64,000 nt of DNA from Zobellia galactanivorans (lineage in GTDB: Bacteria; Bacteroidota; Bacteroidia; Flavobacteriales; Flavobacteriaceae), in assembly GCF_000973105.1 (NCBI RefSeq), contig NC_015844.1, positions 1,670,501 through 1,734,500 on the forward strand, in the 5' to 3' direction. This document shows, one piece after another, positions 26,557 to 34,518 of the stretch. How positions within the stretch are numbered: position 1 is the first letter of the stretch; every line of letters begins with the position of its first letter. The position numbers and the translations under genes were made by a program. The notes under the pieces are model-generated. The model made no database searches and had not been told where the DNA came from. It saw nothing but the letters and a program-made list of their open reading frames with translations.

Positions 26557-27936
26557 TCAACCTTGATTCTTTGGGGTAAAATCATCGGGGGCCTTTTGGG
26601 GCAGACGGGTTGTTCCCGCATCTCCAGAGTCGTTAAATATGTGCCATTCCTTAAAATCGTAGGTGGTACTACCCTTTAAGATTTCCGGTTTCCGTACGGC
26701 CCTGCCATCTTCAAACTCATGATCGGTCCCAGAACCATCTTCCCCTACAACCCCAAAAACATCAATAACGGTATCAAAGGGATCTACTAATCGCAGGTTG
26801 TCGTCACCGTTTGAATCTGCCGGACTATTCGTACCTACGGCCAAATCGGGCGAAAAACCATAAACGGACTTAAACTCCGCTGCATTAGGGGAAATCACCA
26901 CATAACCACCAGCATCTATGGTCAAGGGAGACAAGTCGATTTTCGACCCCACTTCGGTATTTGCATTGGTATATCGTTCCAACGTCCATCCCTTTAGGCT
27001 CAGTGCCCCATCGGAAGCGTTGTAGAGCTCCACAAACCGGGCGGAAGCATTATTGTCGGGATCGGCCAATTCGGAAATAAGAATTTGTTCAGAAGTAAAC
27101 TCATCTATCAACTCAGCACATCGTTCCTGATCAAAGTCGATATCGTCCAAGTTCCGGATACGCATCATATAACTATCGTTCTCACGTAACAAAACTCCCG
27201 TTAATCTACCCCTACCATCAGGAAGTGTCTCTGACTGAAAATCGGAAAAACCGCTATTCAAGACCACAATCTCCTTATCGGCACAATCGGTTAAAAGACG
27301 TTCGGTCTCCTCTCCGACTTCGGCAAAATTCTGCTCCAATACATTTTCCACAAACTCCACATCGTTCAAGGTCACTAAGGTATTGGTCTGTTCTTTTTCT
27401 ATATCCGAAATAACAATCTGGGTAGGTTCGATGACGGCATCCCCATTACAAAACCTAAAAATATGTTCATTTACGACAGCTGCAGGCAGTCTCCCCACGG
27501 AAATATTCCCGAAAGACATAAAGCTTCCTCCCAATTTGAACACATCTTTACTCTTACCTAAGTACAAGCCTTTTAATTTGATTCCGATCTTACTGTCTAC
27601 CGGATAAAACAAATGCGAATCACGGAGGTCGATCTCAATTTGAAAGCCCTGTGTCGGATTTGAGGGACTGTCTTGAAAATACAATACACTAAAAAAATTA
27701 CCCGCCGCATCGGAAGAAACGACAAAGCCTTCTATGATCAGATCCTCTTGAATCTGGATCGTCTCACCCTTATACAAATTTTTCACTTCGGAATAAGTGG
27801 CATTGGCCTTTACATTGGAAAGGCAAGCGACAGGAGGCACATCATAACTGCGGTTTTTTACACAAGCGGCAAGCCATACGACCATAAGCGCCGAAAATCC
27901 CATAAACACCCTCTTCCAACAAAATGTGTTTCTCAT
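26557..27936 (-). CDS. DUF5689 / lamin-tail domain lipoprotein
   Basis: A 459-residue lipoprotein: signal peptide with lipobox WLAAC (Cys25). Residues about 35-280 match DUF5689, a beta-rich OB-like domain (TYSEVKNLYKGETIQIQEDL, IIEGFVVSSDAAGNFFSVLY, GIKLKGLYLGKS). Residues about 290-410 form a lamin-tail (LTD) domain (ILISELADPDNNASARFVEL, LSLKGWTLERYTN). Bacterial LTD and OB-like modules are often linked to secreted nucleases and phosphoesterases. The gene starts 10 bases after the stop of the TonB receptor on the same strand, so it is likely the surface-exposed partner of that receptor, much as SusD serves SusC, though the folds are unrelated. The bound ligand is unknown. Confidence 0.85.
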   Translation of the reverse strand: MRNTFCWKRVFMGFSALMVVWLAACVKNRSYDVPPVACLSNVKANATYSEVKNLYKGETIQIQEDLIIEGFVVSSDAAGNFFSVLYFQDSPSNPTQGFQIEIDLRDSHLFYPVDSKIGIKLKGLYLGKSKDVFKLGGSFMSFGNISVGRLPAAVVNEHIFRFCNGDAVIEPTQIVISDIEKEQTNTLVTLNDVEFVENVLEQNFAEVGEETERLLTDCADKEIVVLNSGFSDFQSETLPDGRGRLTGVLLRENDSYMMRIRNLDDIDFDQERCAELIDEFTSEQILISELADPDNNASARFVELYNASDGALSLKGWTLERYTNANTEVGSKIDLSPLTIDAGGYVVISPNAAEFKSVYGFSPDLAVGTNSPADSNGDDNLRLVDPFDTVIDVFGVVGEDGSGTDHEFEDGRAVRKPEILKGSTTYDFKEWHIFNDSGDAGTTRLPQKAPDDFTPKNQG

Positions 27937-27946
27937 TTACTGTATT

Positions 27947-30676
27947 TTAGAAGCTGTACGCTAAATTCAAAAAGTAAGTGCGACCGTAACCGTACCAATA
28001 TTTTGGGGCAAAAGATGGGGTGCCACTCAAATTATCCTGTTTGAACTGTCCGTAATTCCCATTGCGACTTTGTTCATACCCACCTGTTCTGAACACACCG
28101 TCAAATACATTGTTGATGCTGGCAAAAACACTGATATATTTTCCGTTTTTTAACCAAGATTTGCCTCCGACTAGATTCAGAAGATAAAAATTGTCCAAGG
28201 GTTTTTGCGCCAATATCTTATGAACATTTTCTTCCGTAGCATCTACAAAAGGCTCATTTGTTTCAGGGTTCAAATAAAAGCTTCGGGTTCTGGAAACCGT
28301 AGAAATATTGGTGTAGTTGTTCGCCAAATAATTTGCTGTGGCCCCTACCCACCAATATTTCGGGTCACGATACTCTATACCTATTGCATAGGCCTGTTGC
28401 GGCCCCTGTGCCAATTTGTAATCTTTGATTTTGGCCACCCCTAAATCCACGGCACCTTCTAGGTTGATCAGATCCTCTTCCCTGCCCGCGGTATCAAAAT
28501 TGATCGTTACATTCGGGTCACTCGCATAGACATATTTACCTACGGCCGCTACAGCGCTTAATTTCACAGAAGACGACACTTTATACTCCAATCCTAGTTC
28601 GGCGCCCATATGCAGTTTGTCAAGCCCCGTGAGGACCTCTTGAACGAAGTCCGACCCCACACCGGTATCGACAAAAAAGAAATTCACATCGGTGGTATTT
28701 TGAAAGCGGGTATAAAAACCCGTAAGCCTACCGGTCATTTGGGGAAGGCGATAAAAATAATTAAGATCAAGACTCGTATTCGTTTCAGCCTGAATGTCGG
28801 GTACGACACTATTATTCTCACGCGGGTTGACAAAAACATTCTGCAATACCGGAGGCTTCACAAGGTATGCCCCGTGTGCGGCAAACCAGTGCCTTCCGGT
28901 CAATTTATAGGCCAACCCCGATTTAAGGCCATAGGTATTGAATGTAATTTCATCACTCTCCCCCAATGAACTATCGGGATAGCGCCCATTGTGAAAAAAT
29001 CCCTTACGACGGTATTGGGTAGCGGCATACTTTGCTGCGGCAAAGGCATTCCATTTTTTACGCTCATACCTAAACTGAACAAACGATTCAAGGGCATCGG
29101 CCGTCATTCGATAGTTATAACCGAACACATCATCTTCCCGTTTCTCGACCGTACCATTACTATCGTTCAAGGTATTTGAAAAGGGGTCGACATCCATATG
29201 ATAATCCGCGCCCAGCAAATCGTCGATCCTTGCATAATTATGAGATTCCAGATTTTTATAGCTCACACCAAAATCAGCAAAAAGCCCATCGGCCAGAGAC
29301 AGGTTTCCAGTGGTATTGAAACTCAATTGAGTGTCGTCGGAAACATCGTCATACAACACATAGGCCGCCTGCCCCTGTGCATTCGCACTATAGAGCAGGT
29401 CCCAATCGATTTGCGCATTTTTCAAAAAACCTTCCTTTATCGTATGGGCACTGATGAAATTGGCCCCAATAGGACTATTAATATAGAAACTGGGGAGGTA
29501 GCGATAATATGTCGGGTCGGGGTTCGGGGCGTTGAAGTAACCTAATCTACTTCTAAAATTTGTTCCAAACTGATAGGCAACGCCCGTATTTAAATTAAAC
29601 TTATCGGAACTGAAGTAATGGTTGAACATAAGTATAGGCTCTGCGATCATACGTTCCCGAGAATTTCGGATCTCACCGTCTTGTTCTCCCCAATAAGGGT
29701 TGTATGTACTCCCCCCTAAATCAAAAACCTCTTGGGTAATGGCCGATGAACGCCCCCTACGATTTGAAGCCCATAGCGCAGTTAGCGCAATGCTATGGTC
29801 TTGGTCGAATTGGTATTCCACAGCGCCAAAAAGCGAAAAAGCATCGTACAAGGTCCCTTCTATATACCCTTCCTTTGCCCATCTTCTCGAACCCGATACC
29901 GTATAGGCCAAGCCATTTTTATGGAGTCTCGATGTATAAGTAGCCATAAGGCGACCGGCATAGGTTCGATTGGAATATGAAGAGGACAACCTGGTGCCCG
30001 GCCGCAAACCGGAAGGACGTGTATCTATATTGGTGCTCCCAAAAATACCTCCAAAAGTATAATCGGATACTTCCAGGCCATTTGAGAACTGTTGGTTTCG
30101 CGTAACGTCGTTCATTCCTCCCCAATTATTCCATTGGGGCCTGCCATCGTAAAATTTGTTCATTTCGATTCCGTTCAAAAGCACTTTTCCGTATTGCGAA
30201 TCATAGCCCCGTACACGAAAAAAAGCTTGTCCAAAATCAAAGGCGGCCCTATTAAGAAATACATCTCGAGTAGCCCTTAGCAAGGCCGAAGAATTAGAGT
30301 TGACCTCATCATCCAACAGCTCGGAATCGCTTAAGGAAATGAGGTTATCGGCTTGTTCCGCCCGAATATCCTCTTCTAAATAAAGTGCTCCTAAATCAAT
30401 ATTTTCATTTTCTATGGAAATAGGAAGCCGTTTTACCGAATAGTCGGCGGCCGTAATCGTTAGAATATATTCGCCTGCGTCGGGAACCTTAAGCCCGAAC
30501 CTTCCTTGGTCATCCGCTTGGGTAGATATCAGAAGTCCCTCAAGACCGATTTTAGCATTGGTGATTGGCAATTCCGACCGACGGGAGACAATTTTTCCCT
30601 CTACGGAAAAGCTCGTTTGAGCCCATGCGGGGCCATAGCAGAAAACCATGAAAAAAGCGACAAAGGAAAATCGCAT
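27947..30676 (-). CDS. TonB-dependent receptor paired with the DUF5689 lipoprotein
   Basis: A 909-residue outer-membrane receptor: signal peptide MRFSFVAFFMVFCYGPAWAQ, a carboxypeptidase-regulatory-like domain (about 22-105, FSVEGKIVSRRSELPITNAK), a plug with AFFRVRGYDSQYGKVLLNGI and FGGIFGSTNIDTRPS, and a barrel ending YFLNLAYSF. The frame is open to a TTG eight codons upstream, but the ATG at 30676 gives a clean signal peptide. It is followed directly by the DUF5689/LTD lipoprotein and is divergent from a secreted EEP-family hydrolase 121 bases away. This arrangement suggests uptake of a product released by the hydrolase, such as nucleic-acid or phosphoester fragments. Confidence 0.9.
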   Translation of the reverse strand: MRFSFVAFFMVFCYGPAWAQTSFSVEGKIVSRRSELPITNAKIGLEGLLISTQADDQGRFGLKVPDAGEYILTITAADYSVKRLPISIENENIDLGALYLEEDIRAEQADNLISLSDSELLDDEVNSNSSALLRATRDVFLNRAAFDFGQAFFRVRGYDSQYGKVLLNGIEMNKFYDGRPQWNNWGGMNDVTRNQQFSNGLEVSDYTFGGIFGSTNIDTRPSGLRPGTRLSSSYSNRTYAGRLMATYTSRLHKNGLAYTVSGSRRWAKEGYIEGTLYDAFSLFGAVEYQFDQDHSIALTALWASNRRGRSSAITQEVFDLGGSTYNPYWGEQDGEIRNSRERMIAEPILMFNHYFSSDKFNLNTGVAYQFGTNFRSRLGYFNAPNPDPTYYRYLPSFYINSPIGANFISAHTIKEGFLKNAQIDWDLLYSANAQGQAAYVLYDDVSDDTQLSFNTTGNLSLADGLFADFGVSYKNLESHNYARIDDLLGADYHMDVDPFSNTLNDSNGTVEKREDDVFGYNYRMTADALESFVQFRYERKKWNAFAAAKYAATQYRRKGFFHNGRYPDSSLGESDEITFNTYGLKSGLAYKLTGRHWFAAHGAYLVKPPVLQNVFVNPRENNSVVPDIQAETNTSLDLNYFYRLPQMTGRLTGFYTRFQNTTDVNFFFVDTGVGSDFVQEVLTGLDKLHMGAELGLEYKVSSSVKLSAVAAVGKYVYASDPNVTINFDTAGREEDLINLEGAVDLGVAKIKDYKLAQGPQQAYAIGIEYRDPKYWWVGATANYLANNYTNISTVSRTRSFYLNPETNEPFVDATEENVHKILAQKPLDNFYLLNLVGGKSWLKNGKYISVFASINNVFDGVFRTGGYEQSRNGNYGQFKQDNLSGTPSFAPKYWYGYGRTYFLNLAYSF

Positions 30677-30797
30677 TAACCAAGATTTAATATTCCACAA
30701 ACCCTTTCAATATATAAAAATTTTATAAATTCCTACAAAAATACCCTACAATAATCACTGTTTTTTCGTTAATTGAAATTTTTATATCGCTGATACT

Positions 30798-31844
30798 ATG
30801 AAATTTAGAATTACCCTTGTTTTTCTTTTGCTCGTATTCTTGGCCAATTCACAGCAAAACAAACCCTACCGTATTCGCACCATTGCATTCTACAACCTCG
30901 AAAATCTATTCGACACCGAAAACGACAGTCTTACATTCGATGACGACCGCACACCCGAAGGAAAAGACCAATGGACCCCGGAACGTTATAGAAAGAAACT
31001 TGACCACCTTTCCCAGGTTCTATCGGAAATTGGATCTAACATCAGTAAGACTTCACCAGATATCATCGGTGTTTGTGAAGTTGAAAACCGCAAGGTTATA
31101 GAAGACCTGCTACATCACCCAAATTTGATTACAAAAAATTACGGCGTCGTACATTACGATTCGCCCGACGAACGAGGTATAGATGTTGCCCTACTCTACA
31201 AAAAAAAGGTATTCTTGCCCACCTCATCTTCAAGTCATCGTTTGGTATTGACTAACGAGGACGGCGAAAGAAACTATACTAGGGACCAACTCATAGTCGG
31301 CGGCCTATTGGATGACGAGCAACTATTTTTTATCGTAAACCATTGGCCCTCGCGTAGTGGGGGAGAAGCGAGAAGTAGACCCAACCGAATGGCCGCCGCC
31401 AAACTCAACAAACACATTATGGATTCGGTTCAGCGGCTAGATGCGAATGCCAAAATTATAAGCATGGGCGATTTTAACGATGATCCGACCAACGACAGCT
31501 TCAAAAAAGTGCTCAAAACCGTTGGCAAAGTCAGTCAACTGAAAGGTAACGACCTATACAACCCCATGGAGAAATTATACAAAAAAGGAATAGGTTCTTT
31601 GGCCTATAGGGACCAATGGAATTTGTTTGACCAGATATTCTTCACCCAAAACCTGTTGCAAGCTTCGGAAGGAGGTTATAAATTTTGGAAAGCAGGGATT
31701 TTCAACGCCCCTTACCTGGTCACAAAAAAGGGTCGATACAAAGGGTATCCGAAACGGACCTATTCGGGAGGCAGTTATACGGGCGGGTATTCGGACCATT
31801 TTCCGGTCTATATATATTTAATCAAACCGATATTACACCCCTAA
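30798..31844 (+). CDS. Secreted endonuclease/exonuclease/phosphatase-family hydrolase
   Basis: A 348-residue EEP-superfamily enzyme with a signal peptide (MKFRITLVFLLLVFLANSQ). The metal and catalytic motifs are present: FYNLENLFD (Asn), CEVENRKV (Glu), NHWPSRSGGE (His), GDFNDDP (Asp/Asn) and the terminal YSDHFPVYIY (Asp-His). The family includes DNases, RNases and phospholipid or inositol phosphatases, so the substrate is a phosphodiester or monoester of unknown type. It is divergently placed from the receptor/DUF5689-LTD pair, and EEP enzymes and LTD domains tend to co-occur, so a common nucleic-acid or phosphate scavenging function is inferred. Confidence 0.9.
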   Translation: MKFRITLVFLLLVFLANSQQNKPYRIRTIAFYNLENLFDTENDSLTFDDDRTPEGKDQWTPERYRKKLDHLSQVLSEIGSNISKTSPDIIGVCEVENRKVIEDLLHHPNLITKNYGVVHYDSPDERGIDVALLYKKKVFLPTSSSSHRLVLTNEDGERNYTRDQLIVGGLLDDEQLFFIVNHWPSRSGGEARSRPNRMAAAKLNKHIMDSVQRLDANAKIISMGDFNDDPTNDSFKKVLKTVGKVSQLKGNDLYNPMEKLYKKGIGSLAYRDQWNLFDQIFFTQNLLQASEGGYKFWKAGIFNAPYLVTKKGRYKGYPKRTYSGGSYTGGYSDHFPVYIYLIKPILHP

Positions 31845-31900
31845 AAAAACGAACCGGAAAGGCCATTAAAGTACTCAATGTATGACATTAGGGACTGCCG

Positions 31901-33031
31901 CTAATCAAATCTTTTTTCGGAAACCTGACTGCCGTTTTCAAATTGAATCTCTCTAGTTACTTTTCCCGCTTTGTAATACTTCCATTTCCCTTCTCGCTGC
32001 CCCTTGACATATTGCCCTTCCTTGGCCAATTCCCCACTAGGATAATATTCCTTATAGATACCATCTACGATGTCAACCTTATATTCTTTTTCAATATATT
32101 TGTTACCTGTATTGAAATTATAGGTAATATCTACGCCTTGCAAACGTCCGTCAACATAAGGGGTATGCCTTGTTTTTATCCCTTTCTTATTATATTCCTC
32201 CCTAACCCCAATAGGTCCATTAGCATTATAAGTAGCGGAAAAGGCCAATTTACCATTGTCATGGTACTTTTTTTCCATGACCTTGAGACCTTGATCGTAT
32301 TTGGATTCTTCTTTTTTAAAACCGTTAGCATAGTACGATTCCTGTTTACCGTTTCTCTTCCCGTCGGCATAAGTCTCCAACGATCGCACTTTTCCATTTT
32401 CAAAATATTTGGTTTCGGTATATGATTTGGGACCTGTATATACTTTTAACCAAATACTCTTACCGTCTCCATTTTTGCTCTCCCATTTTCCAGTTGGTTG
32501 ATTTGCCTTATAATACTCCGTTGTCGTTGAAGTTACCTTACCGTTAGAATCTCGAGTAATACTTGTCCATTTTCCCTCTTTTGAACCTTCTTTGTAATTC
32601 TCTATTTTATATACTCCCTTGGCATTTCGATAGGTCCATTCCCCGTCATTTTCCCCATTCTTATACATATATGTATTAAGTACGCTACCATCTTGGGCAT
32701 ATGATTCTCCTTTACCATGACCCACTCCCATAGCAAAAGTAGAGTAAAACTCAAGTTTCCCAGAACTATCGTAAGCCATCCATTTTCCATCCGGTTTTCC
32801 ATCTATAAAATTGGCTTCACTGTAAGCACCCGACCTTTCGGCTATTTTAAAAGTACCATTGAGCACCTCATTGTTTTCCCCGTAATAAACGATTTCCTTC
32901 CCAAATTTAGCCGTACGCACATACTCTATAGTCTTTGCCCCGTTCTTCTGGGCAATAGCCATAGTCGTTACGAACATTACTAAAAATAAAACCAAAATAC
33001 CTTTAGGTGATTTTTTACTATTGGATTTCAT
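31901..33031 (-). CDS. Secreted MORN-like (YwqK-type) repeat protein
   Basis: A 376-residue exported protein: signal peptide to about residue 28 (FVTTMAIAQ), then about a dozen copies of a 20-25-residue beta-hairpin repeat of the form G-x-W-x-x-Y-x-x-x-G-x-x-x-x-x-x-x-Y-x-x-G (for example GKWMAYDSSGKLEFYSTFAM, GEWTYRNAKGVYKIENYKEG, GKWKYYKAGKVTREIQFENG). It resembles the YwqK 'antitoxin' family in databases, but no toxin partner is adjacent and it is exported, so a toxin-antitoxin role is unlikely here. A structural or binding role at the cell envelope is more plausible. Base composition looks AT-richer than that of the genes to the left. Confidence 0.8.
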   Translation of the reverse strand: MKSNSKKSPKGILVLFLVMFVTTMAIAQKNGAKTIEYVRTAKFGKEIVYYGENNEVLNGTFKIAERSGAYSEANFIDGKPDGKWMAYDSSGKLEFYSTFAMGVGHGKGESYAQDGSVLNTYMYKNGENDGEWTYRNAKGVYKIENYKEGSKEGKWTSITRDSNGKVTSTTTEYYKANQPTGKWESKNGDGKSIWLKVYTGPKSYTETKYFENGKVRSLETYADGKRNGKQESYYANGFKKEESKYDQGLKVMEKKYHDNGKLAFSATYNANGPIGVREEYNKKGIKTRHTPYVDGRLQGVDITYNFNTGNKYIEKEYKVDIVDGIYKEYYPSGELAKEGQYVKGQREGKWKYYKAGKVTREIQFENGSQVSEKRFD

Positions 33032-33348
33032 AATGAGATTACAATTATCTGTTATTTATAAAAAGGCCAGTAAATAATAAAGGCCGAACAACTCACATTT
33101 GCCCTTCCTTTACAAATTTGACATAAAAAACTAAAATAGGTGTAAGTTTATTCTGCTTACACCTATTGGATAACGTCTTAATGTCTGAAAATATTTTAGG
33201 GATTCTAGCAAAAAATAATTTTTACCGGTATTTGAAAGCACCCTTAGAAGACCCTACCTTCAAGACATCGACCAAATGCTATTCTACTTAAAAAAAATTG
33301 ATTATTCCGCTCTCGACGGAGCATCTAATCAAGCCTGTAGACTCGTTT
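33032..33348. other. Intergenic region with one strong hairpin
   Basis: A 317-base gap between two minus-strand genes. It carries the 12-bp hairpin at 33135-33167 (listed as a terminator) and otherwise no convincing gene. Short open stretches on the plus strand (for example an ATG at 33276 with 29 codons, running into the DUF1080 gene) have no ribosome-site or domain support. Confidence 0.5.
33125..33167 (-). terminator. Probable terminator for the DUF1080 transcript
   Basis: AATAGGTGTAAG (33135-33146) and CTTACACCTATT (33156-33167) form a 12-bp stem with a 9-base loop; on the minus strand it is followed by TTAGTTTTTT. It lies about 180 bases after the DUF1080 stop, a rather long 3' untranslated region. 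Confidence 0.6.
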
Positions 33349-33942
33349 TTACTGAAGTAATTTAATCTTAATATTTCTCCATTTCACTTTAATACCACCA
33401 CCATCGTGAATCTGAAGTGCTACAGAACCTTCTCCCGCACCAATGGTCTCATCGGTAAGCGTAATCATTTCGGTACCGTTCAACCATGAGGTAATGGTAT
33501 CTCCATTGACCCTAATTTTCATGGTATTCCACTCTCCCATTTTCAGGGCTTTATCTTTCTCGGCTTCAGGTTTTATCAACCAGCCACGACCGTATGATTC
33601 GTACACACCTCCGGTACTATGCCCAGGAGGAGCTACCTCTACCTGCCAACCGCTTACCTTGGTACCATCGACCGTTGAGCGAATAAAGACACCACTATTA
33701 CCGTTTGCCTCTTGTTTAAATTCTAAGGTCAACTCAAAATTTTTGTAGTGCTTATCCGTGGCCAAATAACCATATTGTTTATCGGGACCACTTTCGCAAA
33801 TCAACAGCCCGTCTTCTACATACCATTTTTCGGTGCCATAGACGGTCCATCCCTCAAGGTCCTTCCCGTTAAAAAGTTCTTTTTCTTGAGCAAAGGTCGT
33901 GAACGTAAAAAGCAGCAATACGGCTAGGGTAATGTGTTTCAT
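33349..33942 (-). CDS. Secreted DUF1080 (3-keto-disaccharide hydrolase-like) protein
   Basis: A 197-residue exported protein with a signal peptide (MKHITLAVLLLFTFTTFAQ) and one DUF1080 domain, a concanavalin-like beta-sandwich (ELFNGKDLEGWTVYG, FIRSTVDGTKVSGWQVEV, VKWRNIKIKLL). Some members hydrolyse 3-keto-glycosides, others only bind glycans; the activity here is unproven. The ATG at 33942 is chosen for its signal peptide over an upstream extension of 22 codons that would overlap the next gene. That gene, a small membrane protein, ends 45 bases upstream. Confidence 0.88.
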   Translation of the reverse strand: MKHITLAVLLLFTFTTFAQEKELFNGKDLEGWTVYGTEKWYVEDGLLICESGPDKQYGYLATDKHYKNFELTLEFKQEANGNSGVFIRSTVDGTKVSGWQVEVAPPGHSTGGVYESYGRGWLIKPEAEKDKALKMGEWNTMKIRVNGDTITSWLNGTEMITLTDETIGAGEGSVALQIHDGGGIKVKWRNIKIKLLQ

Positions 33943-33986
33943 TTTATAAAATTTAAGTTGGTTTTTAAAGTGATATTCGCCTGGAA

Positions 33987-34427
33987 CTAATTGAGCCATT
34001 GGCCCCAAGGAATACGACTGAGAATCAATACAAGTCCCAAACCATAGAAAATGGCAATGCTCTTGAATTTTTTATTCCCTTCCACAAACTTTTTATGACG
34101 TGACCAACCTATGGTAATCAAGACAATGGCGATAATGTTAATGAACGGGTGCTCTACTGCCAATAATCGTGACGCAGCGTTTAGTCCTCCCATACCAAGG
34201 GTTTGAATTGCCTGTAATCCGCTCGGAGAGACAAAATATAAGATTAGGCCTATCAACAGCTGAATATGGGCTAGAATCAAGGTAAAAAGACTTAGGCGCA
34301 AGTCCTTTTCCATGGTAAACATTTTATTGCCTACCAAGCCCATTATGGCATTGGCGACCGCAAAGAATAAAAGGCCAAGAACAACATAAGCCAAGTAAGA
34401 GTGAACAACTTGAATAATTTCGTACAT
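33987..34427 (-). CDS. Small four-helix membrane protein, possibly haem-binding
   Basis: A 146-residue protein with four predicted membrane helices (about 8-30, 45-68, 90-112, 125-142). Conserved-looking His residues sit in or near the helices (VVHSYLAY, LAHIQLLIG, VEHPFINI, SRHKKF), as in b-type cytochrome-like proteins; flavobacterial homologues are sometimes labelled 'cytochrome B'. Haem binding is an inference from these His residues. It is upstream of DUF1080 on the same strand. Confidence 0.75.
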   Translation of the reverse strand: MYEIIQVVHSYLAYVVLGLLFFAVANAIMGLVGNKMFTMEKDLRLSLFTLILAHIQLLIGLILYFVSPSGLQAIQTLGMGGLNAASRLLAVEHPFINIIAIVLITIGWSRHKKFVEGNKKFKSIAIFYGLGLVLILSRIPWGQWLN

Positions 34428-34470
34428 AGTAGTTATATTTTAAGCTTTAAATGTACTGAATTTTGAGCAT

Positions 34471-34497
34471 AAAAAAACCCTGCCGATGGGCAGGGTT
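34471..34497 (-). terminator. Intrinsic terminator after the TonB receptor at 34519
   Basis: AACCCTGCC (34476-34484) pairs with GGCAGGGTT (34489-34497) around a 4-base loop; on the minus strand the stem is followed by a run of T (complement of 34471-34475). It lies 22 bases after the receptor stop, separating it from the small membrane protein gene. Confidence 0.85.
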
Positions 34498-34518
34498 ATA
34501 TCCCGTATTACTTTTTAA

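Noticed and set aside
31901-33031. Toxin-antitoxin system (YwqK 'antitoxin')
   Set aside because: The protein is exported, has only MORN-like repeats and no toxin gene is next to it; the database label is misleading here.
33217-33365. Open plus-strand frame of about 49 codons between the MORN-like gene and DUF1080 (with an ATG at 33276)
   Set aside because: It runs into the 3' end of DUF1080, shows no recognisable domain or ribosome site, and an open frame of this length is expected by chance.
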